In this document: positions 1 to 12,200 of the stretch, piece after piece | How the letters are laid out: every line of letters starts with the position of its first letter | Position numbering within the stretch: position 1 is the first letter of the stretch | Origin: Paracyclopina nana | Lineage: Eukaryota > Arthropoda > Copepoda > Cyclopoida > Cyclopettidae | Length of the DNA stretch: 64,000 bases | Assembly (NCBI GenBank): GCA_019096065.1 | Contig: JAGUCH010000007.1 | Coordinates: 3,370,501-3,434,500, forward strand | Direction: 5' to 3' | Made by a program: the position numbers and the translations under genes | Notes under the pieces: model-generated | Seen by the model: the letters and a program-made list of their open reading frames with translations, nothing else | Database searches by the model: none | Told to the model about the DNA's origin: nothing

Positions 1-5
1 AAACT

Positions 6-1081
6 TTAAAATTTGCGCAAGTCTTCTGAGAGAGATGCCAAAAGTCGCTCCAATTCATCCTCAGCCTCAGACGGTTTGGTACCAGACAGGCTCTTTTCTT
101 CCTCCTCTTCTTCTTCAGTGTTTTTTGCCTCAATGTCCAAATCGGGCATGGGTGGAAGCAAGCTCAATCTCATGACATCATGATTGTTGCCTTCCAGCAT
201 GAGCTGGCGCGAATTCTGCCGCCGCAAATGAGCGCTCTCGCGGTTTGGAATCGTTGGCATCTGCCCATTCTTCAGTTTGCTCATCTTTGGACGTCTCTGG
301 GAGGTGGCAAACTTCTCCTCCAAAGGCTTGTAAAATATGGCTGGCACTTTTGGCACCAAATTCTCCTCTTTGGCCTCATCCGGAATTTCTTTGGGTTTGG
401 CAGCAAAAATGCTCTCATTTGGCTGGTAGCATCTCCCAATGTGGTCAAGGTCATCATAATTGATGGGAGTCCTCTGGTAGACCTCGTTATGCTTGTAAGA
501 TCTTGGCTGATACTTCCAGGCCTTCTTCCCATTTTGAGCTTTTTTGAACTGAGCTTGATTACCTAAATCAATAAAATTATGATTAGCCAGCAAAATTATT
601 TATAGTTTCTTGCTGAAAACCAAAATTTACCAAAGCCCACTTTCATTTTTTGCAAGGAGGCTTTTTGGTCATAGATTTTGGCTTGGGATGCAATCATGGC
701 AATGTCATGGCTGAGGTGATCCAGATTCTGGCCCAAGTTGGCCATTTTGGCCTCCAAAAGTTCGGCCATGGAGCAGACATTGAATGCTATTGCATTCAAA
801 GCTTGCACAGCAAATTCTCCAGTTTCAATGAGCTCCTCGCTTCCAAAAGGTCCATGCAACTCTTAAAAAATCTTAATGCCTCATCATGTAAAAATTAGAA
901 TTTTTATGATATTACTTGCATTGTCAGCAGTGAGGGGACGATCAGGGACGATTTCTGGCTCTTTGAAGCTCTGCTCGCAAAAATCGGCCAAATTGTTGAG
1001 ATTTTCAGATGCTTCCAAAAGGCCATTTTTGAGGCTCTCAAAAGCATCATCCACTTTCTCGTCTGCTTCTTCAAGCAACAT
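6..1081 (-). CDS. Abi: Abl-interactor (Abi)-like WAVE complex subunit, short form without SH3
   Basis: Three exons in transcript order 1081-916, 861-631, 562-6; they splice in frame to 317 codons plus stop. I start at the Met in MLLEEADEK because it matches the conserved Abi N-terminus; the upstream open frame looks non-coding. Residues about 1-130 form the helical Abi/HHR region that binds WAVE and Abl-family proteins, including the conserved ADFCE segment. A later RTPINYDDLDHIG segment matches the Abi post-helix motif. The family role is actin nucleation through the WAVE regulatory complex. The C-terminus is a Glu-rich stretch (EEEEEEE) and an acidic helix. No C-terminal SH3 domain is present before the stop at 6-8, unlike typical animal Abi. 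An SH3-coding exon to the left of the window, reached by alternative splicing, cannot be excluded. Confidence 0.8.
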
Positions 1082-1257
1082 TTCTCTTACTAGTTTATCA
1101 CATAAAAAGAATGACTTCCCTTTTAGAGTGAAGTGCGATAAAACATAGCTATCAGCTATGGCCAATGCTGCCCGCTGCCGTGCAGCCAGCAAGGAAAAAT
1201 AGCGCCACCTGGCGGCGAAACTTGTATATAAAGCAAATCTGCATGAAATGCAATGCA

Positions 1258-1264
1258 ATTTATT
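1258..1264 (-). terminator. Poly(A) signal of the GRIP-like gene
   Basis: An AATAAA hexamer on the minus strand lies immediately after the second, readthrough stop of the GRIP frame and about 150 nt beyond the first stop. Short 3' UTRs are typical of genes in this window, so the position fits the longer reading frame slightly better. Confidence 0.5.
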
Positions 1265-1411
1265 TCAGAGTTCTGACAGAGTTTTGATGAGTTCATCCAA
1301 TTTGGCCATTTCTGGAGACTCATCTGAAGATGCACCAGCATCGGTCCTTGATGACGAAAAAGCACCATCCCTGATCTCATCATCAGGATCATCAAGGACC
1401 GGGGCTGATTG

Positions 1412-3964
1412 TCAGGATCCTGTATTGGCTGCCAAAGCCTTGAGAGTATCTTCATCCATCCATGGCATGGTGGATCCGGATCCTTGACTGGATCCTCTTC
1501 CAGACCTGAGTGTACAAGATCCATTGTCCTCATGGTTGGACTCTGAGTCATTGCCATCCATTGAGCTAGATCCTCCAGACCTGACTATTAGGAGCTCGAT
1601 TTTGTCACCAGCTGCTGCAATGAGAGGAACAGCCAAGCAGCAATCAAAGTCTTGAGTCCTGGTCTCATTGATCTGCAAGATCTTGTCCATTGGCTTGAGC
1701 AAGTTGACAGCACTGTCAGCTGGCCCTCCAGGCCTGACTCTGGCCACATAGATGCCTTTGTCAAAGAGGCCATCACTGACACTGAATCCAAAATCATCAT
1801 ACACATTGTCCTTGAACAGAGTGATCTTGTGGACTTCAGTGGGTATTGGCTGGCTTCCATTCCTGCAAGATCTAACCCCAGCCAAAAAAGGTTGTTAATG
1901 GTGTACCCTCAAGTTCCGTAACTATTTTACTGACCTTAAAGATGGTGATGACATTAATGAGACTATTGGAGGACCTCTGGACAAGCTACTTGAACAACTG
2001 CTTGACAACCGGTTTGGACTAGGACTTGGCAGAGGGGGTTTCCTGGCATAGATGCAATTTTCACCACTATTTCTCCTCTGGACCAAGGAGTACAATTCAG
2101 GTCTCTCAGGAATACTGATTAGCCTTGCCAGCTTGAGCTTGACTGCCAGGTCCTCACCTTGAGCATCTGAAGTCTGGAGCATGGGGACCACCTCATTGAG
2201 GCACTTGCCCTGCACTGGCACCCCATTGACTTCCACCAGCTGATCATTCACCTGAATGGCCTTTGTTCTATCAGCAAGGCCTCCTGGTGAGACTGCTGAG
2301 ATGTGCAAAGGCCCAGGAGAATCGGCACTTGTCTCAGAGGCCAAAGTGAGTCCTAGGGGTTGTCCTTCAGACTGAAGGTCAACAGTGAAGGTCACATACT
2401 TTTTCCTCTCCTTCTGAAGGCCAAGCACACTTGGCCTGTCAATGTCAGTGAGGGATTGGAATCTGCTGCAAGACCTTCTCCTGGCAAATGTGTGCTGATG
2501 TGGAGTGAAAGCAGCTCTGGTTCTCATTGGACTTGGCAATGAAGCTCTATTTCTGGAATTTTAAATTATTTAGATAATATAGAGAATAATAATTGGTTTG
2601 ATTAACCTGTTGTATAAGAGACTTGGCAAAACTTCAAGCTGAACAATCCTAGCCTCTGGAGGACTCCTGATGAGTTGGCTCACTTGATCCACTTCCAATC
2701 TGGCCACTGATCTTCCATTAATTGCCATGAGTAGATCTCCCACATGTAGAGCACCACATCTCTCTGCCAAACTGGCAGCCTTCACACTCTCAATAAATAT
2801 GTGGCCAGTATCAATGCACTTGTTGAGACCAAAGCCCAAAATGTCCCCTATGTCTCTCTTTATTTCCACCAACAAAGGCCCTGAAGGCCGAGAAGGCCCC
2901 TCACTCATGATATCATATTCCACAGTGAACACTGTGTCCCCATCTTGAGCATAAAGGAGGCTTTGCAGCTGGGGCAGAGTGTCATCATGCAAAGCCTTTC
3001 CATTAATGGCCAAAATCCTGTCTCCTGGCCTTATAGTGCTCTCCACAAAGGCTGAGCCTTGGGGAGCCACATGAATGACTGTGAATGGCCTTTTCCTGGC
3101 TGGTTCCTCATCATAACCACCCCTAATGACCATGCCAAAACTGCCATTCTCCTTCCTTAGTGTGACCTGCAAAAAGAGTCAGCTGTTGAGTGTGACGTCA
3201 CAAACCGGTGTTTTGATGACGTCAACGCCTACCTGAATGACCTTTTTTCGCCTTCCCAGGATGGTAGGCACTGGCGGTAGCCTGTATCTGACTTCCAATT
3301 GGATCCTATCAGATTCATCTAATGTTCTTGCAAGCATAGCATGGCTTAGTGAGTCTGCAGCCAAGCCATTGACAGAGATTATCCTGTCTCCCACACAGAG
3401 GACATCACTTCTCTGAGCCCAACTTCCTGGCACCAATTGTGAAATTCTTCTGGGCTCTTTGTCAGCCACCACCACCCCTAAATAGGTGCCTGGCCTCTTG
3501 ATCAGCTCCACAAAGGTTGTGCCCATTTCTTGGGCTCTGAACTCCTCATAAATGGAGTCATTTCTGCTGCAATTCAAGATTTAAAGGTCACCCTCTTGCT
3601 GCTCAGACAAGCTCATAAAAAAGAGCAGCAATTGTGGCTTAAAGAGTCAACAATAACAGAAAGTTGTAACGTGCTACACAGCAGAAAGCTCATAAAAATG
3701 ACAGGGCTAAGTGGAATTTATGTTTACTTAGATATAAGCTAAATCTCAAGTTCAGATCATCAAACATGCCCTTGAACTGAACATGTATTTTTGATGATGC
3801 TGGCGAAAAAAAAAATATTTTTAAATGTCTGACCTGGAATATTGGCTCCTTCTTCTCCTTGAGGAGCTTGGAGTGGGAGATTCTGTCATTTCTATGGAGG
3901 AAGAAGTGACAGATTGCCTTTTTCTTCTGTCCAGGGTGTTGGCAATTTTGTGCCAGAACTTCAT
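1412..3964 (-). CDS. Grip: GRIP-like multi-PDZ scaffold protein (five PDZ domains)
   Basis: Exons in transcript order: 3964-3834, 3566-3233, 3166-2607, 2552-1935, 1862-1412; all phases agree, giving 697 aa. PDZ domains lie near residues 60-145, 153-240, 253-335, 393-480 and 555-640. The first three match GRIP PDZ1-3 (for example [11 protein letters not shown] in PDZ3) and the last matches GRIP PDZ7 ([13 protein letters not shown]). The fourth best resembles GRIP PDZ6. PDZ4/5 equivalents are missing compared with the usual seven. The N-terminus starts [14 protein letters not shown], basic and Ser-rich. The family clusters membrane receptors and links them to trafficking. The stop TGA at 1412-1414 is followed by CAATCA and 48 further in-frame codons to a second stop at 1265-1267, which abuts an AATAAA; see findings. 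The protein length therefore has two candidate values. Confidence 0.88.
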
Positions 3965-6431
3965 TGTGATAATTGTTGCTTCTTTAAGAGTGCTTCTATG
4001 ATTTCGGCGGTGTTTTACTTAGAGGAAGTCTCACATCTCTCACATTTGGGCTATGTGCCCAGTTAGATAGAACTACTAGCTGTGGGGGAAGCCGTAGAAG
4101 TAGTAGCACTTGTCTTTCACATGGTGTCTCACAAATTTTAGAAAGCTCTTCATTCTTCTACTTCACCTCCATTTTTTTCAACATGCTAAATGAACCTTGC
4201 ATTTGACTTTCAAAAAAACACAATTTTCCACACACGCATAAAATATGACCCAACTCCAAATTTTGGCTTAGATAATGCAATCCCAGAATAATGTTTCATT
4301 CCTTTTTTGCAAAAACGGCAAAAATCCTCATTCATTTCTCCTAATTTTTTGTTCTTACAATTTGCTAATTTCAGCAGCAAAATATCAGGTTAATGCCGGT
4401 GAACATTTGTTATTTGGTTTCCTAGATATAAACTGTTTCCAGAGAGTGATACTTGCAATGCCATCAAGTCCCCGATTTTTGTGCAGAAACGCCACTTTTA
4501 TTGGGACACATTATGAGCCGCTTTGCATGAGAAGAATTAGGCAAAAGAAGTTGCTTCTTCAGTGTTCGCGCGGACACTCAAAGCTTACTTTTCTACTTTT
4601 CATTTGAGCCCTCATAGAGCTGCTTCAGCATGTTCTGTTCCAGATTTCCCCCACAGCCTTTTTTTGCAAAGTGACAAACTAGGATATTTTCCTGATGCCT
4701 GACTTCTCTGCTTTTTGCACTACTGAGGTGTGGTTCACATTCTAGCTGATGAAAAGTAGAAACGCCCCCATGCATGCAAGCTGAAATCTTATCACTTTCA
4801 ACTACTCTCATGGGAAGTTCAAGCTTGCTTTCACCCATTTTCACTTAGAATCCTAGTTAATCTTTTTTGAGGGAGATTTGCGCGCTACCTCAAACAGGAC
4901 AGCCATAATTGGCGTTCATCCTTTTTGAATAACACCATTTAACAGGCAGAGTTACCAGAGCCTGAACAAAAGTTAATGAGAATTTGAAAAGAGAGACACA
5001 TTCCTTCTAATTATTATCTTGGGGAAGAAGTCAACAAACTTGGTAATCCTCTCTTTGACTTCTGCATTCTATCTCTATCTTTTGAAAATTGGGAAAGCAC
5101 GCAGGCAACGCAATAAAAACAGCCAGAAGATGAGACAATGTGCTAGTAAAGTTGGAGATTTAACCCTAATGTTTCCCCCATTGCAACTGGCAAAATAATC
5201 AAGAAAATTGACTTTTACCCACAAAACTCTTCAGCAGACTATTTAAATACGTACATTTTTTACCACCCACCCACAAACAAAAAGAGAAATGAAGAAATTC
5301 CTGATGTGGCCTTTTTTCCTTTTCCTTTTGTCCATGTTTGTCCATGACTTCTCTTCCGCTTGTCGGTTTTATCTGTTTTACTGTAAAGGCATTTTTGTAA
5401 AAAATTTGTATTTTTGAATCGCTCCAGGAGCTCCATCTGCAGACATATAATGAATTTTCTTTTTTGTAATGACAGTTCCAATCTTTGACTTTCATCCAGA
5501 GTTGAAAAATCAAAAATCCATCCACTGACATGGGAGGAAAATGCCCTCAAAGTAGGGTCCGAAAAAGTGAATTTTGGCCATTTTTCAACTAGTTTGTTTA
5601 CGTTTTTCAACTTTTTTTCCCTGACACCTAGAGACCCCCCCAGGGCCTAGATAATTAGGGTATAGTTGATTTCTGGCCATACCCACACCCCCAGCTAGGC
5701 CTCCACTCATTTTTGCCTTAATCTAAACAGCCTTTTGCTTACCGCACCACTTGACCACCCTAGAGTGGTCCAGTGGTCATGAAACTTAATTTTCCAACTT
5801 TTCACACCATTACAAGGGGTTTGGGCCAAAAAACTGATTTTCGAATCCGAAACCTTGTATCAGGATTGCTTGTGGCTTACAGTCAGGAGCTGTTAAACTA
5901 ATGATGAAAAAACTACTGATGTGCTGGCCTTCATGAGTGAAATTCGAACTGAATGTGAAAAATTATTAGGAGGGCAAAGATTCCATTTACATGTGCTTTT
6001 GTGACAAATGGAGGTTTGGTGAGGTGAATGTGCTTTAAGTTCCGCTTCATTAAAGTCAACCCTCTTTTGCTGCTTGAATTTTAGCTTTAATTTTCATGGT
6101 GAATAGTTCAGGTTAATTATTCCATGCTAATTGATTTGCACACCACTCCATCAACTCAACTTGTCAGCTAAAGCAGGAGAGCATATTTTGCCAGAAAGAA
6201 AGAAAGCTAAAATTAGAGCATTTGCTGTTGCTGTCAACTACGACTGCACTCAAGATCGAGTAAGCTGGCAAAAAGCTCTTGAACACGTGCTCTTTAAAAG
6301 TTCACACTGCAATTTGAGGCTGAAAAGAAACATTTGGTCATCTAGCTTGAATTAAAAGCAGCAGGATGCAAATTGTAAGAAGCCATTGTGAATCTTAAGC
6401 TTTTTTTGCTAGCTTTTTTCACTTTTAGGGA
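3965..6431. other. Gene-poor interval between GRIP and SMYD genes
   Basis: About 2.5 kb of AT-rich sequence with only short, low-complexity open frames on both strands. None shows family-like sequence, plausible splice partners or codon bias like the neighbours. It lies between divergently oriented genes, so it probably contains promoters and 5' UTR exons of both. I see no RNA gene or repeat that I can support here. Confidence 0.6.
6402..6428 (+). promoter_or_regulatory. 3' splice acceptor just upstream of the SMYD start codon
   Basis: The sequence runs as a T-rich tract (CTTTTTTTGC...TTTTTTCACTTTTAG) with the AG three bases before the start codon. No coding exon upstream is evident. It marks either a 5' UTR intron or a spliced-leader acceptor. 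A comparable site precedes NDOR1. Confidence 0.5.
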
Positions 6432-8113
6432 ATGGAGCATAATGCTGGCCTCACTGAGGACAAGGATGTAGGCCATTATTTGAAAAGAGACCTGAATCGT
6501 AGGGAAAAACCTCCCTATAAAATCATCAGAGATGAAATTGTTGGCAGGTAATCAAAGGTCATTGATTTGCGGTTTAAAATGAGATAAATTGGCCTTTTTT
6601 AGACATATGGTGGCCTCCAGACAAATAAAGGCTGGTGAGGTCATTTTTAAGGAATTCCCATTGATTTATGGGCCTTCTGAATTGACTAAACCTGTTTGCT
6701 TGGGCTGCTACAAAGAGGTCAACAAAGACACTCCCACTTGTGATAAATGTGGATTCCCTATGTGCTGTGACAAAGTCAAAATGCATCAGGAATTTGAATG
6801 TGAAGCCTTCAGCAAGAATAATTACAAAGTCAATGCTACACAACTCAAGTTTGGCTCTGAGGAGCCAGCTTACGCTGCCATTTCACCAATTAGGACTTTT
6901 TGTTTGAGGCAAAAGCAGCCAGAACTCTTTGACTTAGTCTGGATGCAAATGTCTCACTTGGCCAAAAGAAGAGAATCTGAATTTTGGGTGGCAAAGACTG
7001 GAAAAGTTATTGCACTACTTAAAACTATGATTGGTCTTGAAGAGAAGGACCATGAAGTCATTGAAACCATTTTGGGCATACATCTGGTGAATGACTTTGA
7101 AATCAGCATGCAAGACAGGTCAGTTGAGGAAAACAATGCTTGTCAGTCCATCAGAGGCCTTTTTGGATTGGCCTCAATGCCCAATCATGACTGTGTTGCC
7201 AACACCACTCATGAATTTTCATCTGATGGATTTTGCATGACAGTCAAAGCACTGGTTGACATCAAAGAAAATGAAGACATTACCCATAACTACACTGAGC
7301 CTTTGGATCCTGTGCTGGCTAGGCAGGGAGTTTTGAAAATGGGCAAATTTTTCATGGTACTCGTTTCCCCTTTAGCTTTTTTCAAAGTGATCTTTTTTCA
7401 TGGATTAATTTCAGTGTTCATGCAGACGGTGTTCAGATCCAACGGAGCTTGGCACCTATTCAAGTGCTTTGAAATGTCCAAAGTGCTCCAAAGGCATAGT
7501 GATCTCAAGTGACTCATCTGATCTCAATGCTCCTTGGCAGTGTCAGTCATGCAAGAACTCTGTCAGCTTTGACAATGTGGCCAAAGTGACTCAAGCTGTC
7601 AAGGAGGCCTCTGAGAAACTTGACGCTGATCCCAAAATTGAGGAATTTGAAGCATTCATCAAAAAGTATTCTGGCATGGTGCATGACAACCATGTCATTC
7701 TGGTTGACAAAAAATACACATTGGCAAAGATGTATGGCAGAATGAAGGGATATGAACCAGATGAAATGTCAGATGACCAATTCAGGAGAAAGAGGGATCT
7801 TTGTCAGCAGGTACTCAATGTCTTGGACAAGGTCATGCCTGGCAGGTCAAGGAAACGCGGCATGATTAAGTATGAGCTTCACTTACCTCTTGTCATGGTC
7901 ACCAATCGAAGTTTGCAACGTGGCCCAGCTTGTGGAGTCAGTCCTGACGAGCTTAAGGCTGACCTCAGAGCAGGCCTCAAGAATCTCCAGGAAGCTCTCG
8001 ACATCCTCAGCGATGAACCGGAAGGCTCTTTTGAGAGTAAAATTGTGCAAGGTTCCAAAGAATCCGTCAAGCAACTTGAAGACTGGGTGAAAACCGTTTG
8101 TAACACAATCTGA
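6432..8113 (+). CDS. SmydA-type SET and MYND domain protein
   Basis: Exons 6432-6547, 6603-7356, 7415-8113 give 522 aa in frame. The SET domain starts in exon 1-2 (EIVGRHMVASRQIKAGE), is split by a MYND zinc finger near residues 75-115 (Cys pairs in VCLGCYKEV, CDKCGFPMC, ending with HQEFECE), and resumes with SMPNHDCVANT and EDITHNYTEPL. The post-SET cysteines are C-S-C-R-R-C at the exon 2/3 junction. Family members methylate lysines or act as transcriptional co-repressors; many SmydA proteins have drifted catalytic residues, so activity is uncertain. A strong pyrimidine tract ending in TTTTAG sits 3 nt before the start ATG, so a 5' leader is added by cis- or trans-splicing. AATAAA follows near 8214. 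SmydA is known as an arthropod-expanded group, which supports arthropod origin. Confidence 0.85.
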
Positions 8114-8565
8114 AAAGTCCAGTTGATTCATGCTTTGATTGTTGTTGTTTTTCATCACAGAGTTATTGTTATTATATGACGCTCTAATGGGCTTAAATTG
8201 CGCGAAAAAAGCCAAATAAAGTAAATTCCTGTTCCAACTTCCTGCCCTTGTAAAAATCGCCAATATTCTAATTGTATGCTCTAAAATTACATTTTCAAAA
8301 AATTGATTGATATTTATTGTAATAACGTAACAAATCAAGTTAATTTAGGGCAAATTAGTGATGCAATTCTAATTTAGGGTCATTTCTCTCACTACTCAGG
8401 CGCTGCTGTACATAAAACCTGTTTTAGAAGAAATCTACGCAGCGTTGCATAGTTGTCTCATGGCAAACTGAGTCAAGCAATCTGGTTTGTACTCAACTGA
8501 ACCCAACTGATCTAACCTTGGAGCTTGGATGGAGTCCGCTGAGTCCAGTTTTATCTGAAACCATC

Positions 8566-9057
8566 ATGGAAGAGGTTGGTCAAACACACTATGGTTCTCT
8601 AGAAGCCACCATGAGTGACTGGCAGCCCAAGCCCAAAAAGGCCAAGAAAGTCCAAGAAATGAGAATTTCACCTGACTCTACTGTTGGAAAATTGACTCCA
8701 TCGAGTGAAAGGAGGGTTGGCAGATTCACTGTTTCTTCCCTGCAAAATTCCACAGAAAATTCTTCTGATGAAGAAGACAAAGAAGAAGAAAAAGTAGAAG
8801 ATGAAAAGAAGGTTGTCATAGGAAAATTGCAAATTGAGGAGGAATGCATCCAATGGCCGAGGGTAATTGTGGTATTTAATCCAAAGGAGCAAGTGATGCA
8901 GTCTGTCCTCGTCAAATCTCAGGCTCATCTGACCAGAGATGATTATAGCAGTGATGAGGAAGATTTTGACAATAAGACCATCTCCAATAGCCCTGCCAAA
9001 AAGAAAAAGAAGGCGAAAATGTTTAAATTATTTGGACATTGCATAGGACAAGCCTAA
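8566..9057 (+). CDS. Acidic, lysine-rich unknown protein
   Basis: Single open frame of 163 aa from the first ATG (MEEVGQTHYG); the frame is open upstream but has no earlier ATG. It holds basic patches (PKPKKAKK, KKKKKAK), a long acidic Ser/Asp/Glu tract (NSSDEEDKEEEKVEDE) and a second SSDEED cluster that resembles casein-kinase-2 sites. The composition suggests a nuclear or nucleolar protein. I do not recognise a family. AATAAA at about 9194 follows the stop, and the gene is convergent with IQGAP. Missing upstream or downstream exons are possible. Confidence 0.5.
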   Translation: MEEVGQTHYGSLEATMSDWQPKPKKAKKVQEMRISPDSTVGKLTPSSERRVGRFTVSSLQNSTENSSDEEDKEEEKVEDEKKVVIGKLQIEEECIQWPRVIVVFNPKEQVMQSVLVKSQAHLTRDDYSSDEEDFDNKTISNSPAKKKKKAKMFKLFGHCIGQA

Positions 9058-9268
9058 TTTCCTAAATACCTTGACACGTTTCAGTATTTAAGCAATTGTG
9101 CTCCTTTCAGCTTTAAGACATTTTTAGCAATTATTATTGTTTTTAGGTTATTAACTATTAACTTACACACTCACAATATTCAGTTAACTTGGCCAAATAA
9201 AGGAATCTTGTTTAAACATACATTTTTTGTATTATTTTAAGAGTTAGTGTATGTATATCACAATATTT

Positions 9269-12200
9269 TTAACGCCTTCCATAGAATTTAGCATTGAGGA
9301 AATGCAGCAGCAAGTTGACGTTGATTTTGGCCTTGCCAAACATGTTCATCACTGCAACACCATCGTATTGGAGCTGGAGCAAATCCTGGATGTCCACTTC
9401 CACGTGCTCCAGACGCACACCCATGAACTTGGCATGGATTTGAAACATGCCATCTGTGGTAGTGGGCACAATTTCAAACAGGACATTTTTGAGCTGATTT
9501 TCAGGCAGCCCATCGATCGACACCAAAATGCCTTTTTGATTCAATTTGGCAGCAGAATAACGAAGTGTTTCTCTTTTCCTCATGGTTTGGCCTCCAATCA
9601 GTGTCTAAAAACTAAGGTTCAGAGGCAATAATCAAATAAAATGTTAAGAAAAGTACCGAGTTGCTGGGCGTTTTGAAATGCACCCTCTTTTTTCTGCCCA
9701 CGTGTAAATTGGCCAGACACTGCTTCAAGTACTGATCGTAGTAGTCAGCTTGGGACTCGAGAAACTCGATTTTCTTCTCTAGATCAATGATGGTTTTCCT
9801 CAACTTGAAGATTTCCCTACGACGCCTGGATCTGTAGGATCTTTGGTTGCAAATGTCCCTTGCTAGGGAAGCAACCATGGCAGCACATCCATCCTGGAAA
9901 TCAGCAATTATTTCAAGCATATTTAGTCAAATTGTCTATTTAGCTTACTTTGCTACTGACATAGCCATGTCTCTCAAGGACTTGAAGATTCTTCAAAATG
10001 AGTCGCTTGGTTTCATCCAACGACAACTGTCCTTCATCATCCTACAAATAACAAAATGAATTATTAGAATATTCAATTTTATCTTCTAAAAGATGTTCAA
10101 ACCTTGAAAACATTGGTGTGGTCAATCATGGATGCATTGCTCTTGGCGGCCTCATCAGCCAATTGCTTTTTGGCAATCAAGTCCCAGAATTGGTCATCTT
10201 GGTATTTTTGTGTTATTGACTTGAGGCTGCCAATGAGGGAGTCAGCGTTGGTGCAAGGGAGCACCATCATGATCAAATGTTTGGTCTTGACAAAGAGTCT
10301 GTCCATGTCAATTTGTTGGCCATACAATGGCATCGTGAATTTGTTTGTCAACGTTAGGCATACTTCAGTTTTGGCCAAATGGCCTATACTGGCATCTTCA
10401 GAGGTGTGAGCATTGGCAGCTCCCAAAAGGCTGCAAATGGACGGAGTGTCACCAAGGTCATCAAGAAGCTCTCTCAGAGGATCCTTCTTGTCAGGAGCAA
10501 TTGCGTCCAAGTGCTCAAGCAGGAGCACATGGGTGTCATACAACTCTTGCAGGGAAATGTAAATAATTGGCTTGGCCAGTAAAGTGGCCTCAGTGAACTG
10601 GTCCATGCTGAATGCCTCTTCTGGCTCCGGAACCTAAAAATATACAACAACTCATTATGTAAGGGATTCACTAAGTTCAAGTAGAATTTACCTGACAGCA
10701 TTCCTGGAAGAACTTTTTGAACTTTTCATGACACTCAATGATGTAAGGGTTCAATGACATCAAGTGAGGTGATTCCTCTCCAAAGCCCTTTTTGGTGGCA
10801 GCAAACTGTAGAATTTTCGCCACACTGCCCAAATTCCTCCTCTGGTCATTGTTGAGGCCTCCACTTTCAGCGGAGATGTCGACAATGTTGAAAGCATCAG
10901 GGGCAACAATGGCTGAATTGATGTATCTGTAGTAAATCAGGTTTCCAACCATTTTGAGGATCTCCTTCTCTGGCAGCTGGGGAAACTTGGCTTGGAGGGC
11001 TGCTGAGAGGACTTTAGCCATGTAGAGAATGCCATAAGGCAGTTTGGCCCTGGCTTTAACAATGGTGGCCAAAAACATGGTGGTGACCTGTTTCAGCTTG
11101 GTGATGGAGGTTTGGAGTCTGGATTTCACCTCGTCGTATTTGAGGGCTTCCTCCAGAGTCACATTGTAGGGCATTCCACAGGCAACTCCAGACTCCAATT
11201 CCTTGGCATTGATCCACTGCTTGTAAATCTCCACTGGATTGGTATTGATGTGCAAATCTTTGTTGTTCAAGACTTGCTTGATCATTGGCCCGAGGACCTC
11301 TCGCAATGACACTTGTCCTGGCCCGGATTTGTAAAAGCCCACAATCATTTTGATGACCATGGGATTGCCAGAAGCAATGTCAGAAATGACCACGACTTTC
11401 TTGTCGATTTCCTCATGGAGAGCAGTCTTGAACAGCTTCAGCAGCAAATATTCTTCTCGCTGGTTGGCACCAAAATTGTACAAAGTGAGAATGACAGAGT
11501 CAAGGAATTTCGTGCTGGAACTTTGTGGCATGGCAAAAATGAGCTTTGCCAAATAACTGGGATCCGTTTGGAGCTGGTAGAAGAGATGCTGGTAAGCATC
11601 CAATTTGTCACGACTCTCCTTTTTCAACGCTTTGAGTCCTTTCATTGTTCCATACCCTCCAGGACCTACAGTAAAAGCTATAAGGCAAGAAAGTAGCGTA
11701 CAAAATAACCATTTTACCAGAATGTTGGCTTATGCTGTTGCGGTCCCTGAGCCTTTTGGTCAAATGTTTGCCATGAGCCACAACTTCCTCCATGTCAATC
11801 CTATTCTTCACCAAGAGGCCAATTTTGATATCCATGGAGTCCAGATCCTTTTCAAGGCCTTGAATGAGCCGGATCTTCTTTGTGATGTCCCCTTTGAGAG
11901 TCTGGAGCTCGAGCTCTTGAGCGAAATCCTCTGGCCTCAGATCGAGAAGATGCAAAAACTTGCGCACGGTGGGCACATCCATGTTTTTGTGCACGTTGTT
12001 CGACTCGAGAAGCCTCCTGAATTCCGCCTTGGCTTTCTTGGCCCTCCAGACCCTCTGGATCAACCTGATGTGGTTCTCGTGCTTCCTATAGTAGCTCCAG
12101 GCCCTGAGCGAGTTCTTTATCCTTTTCTCGATGACATCCGCGTATTTGACCCGAACCCGGCGGCCTCTCCACAAAGCCTGGATTTTCACAACTTTCTCCT

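Noticed and set aside
180..566. 128-aa plus-strand frame opposite the Abi last exon
   Set aside because: Antisense shadow of a supported exon, with no family-like sequence.
1248..1487. 79-aa plus-strand frame opposite the end of the GRIP-like gene
   Set aside because: It mirrors the acidic tail and putative readthrough extension; the minus-strand reading is continuous with a known domain protein.
4275..4607. 110-aa plus-strand frame in the gap before the SMYD gene
   Set aside because: Low-complexity, no start context, splice partners or recognisable motif.
6131..6355. 74-aa plus-strand frame upstream of SMYD
   Set aside because: Could be a 5' exon but ends without a donor in phase with exon 1 and has no homology I know.
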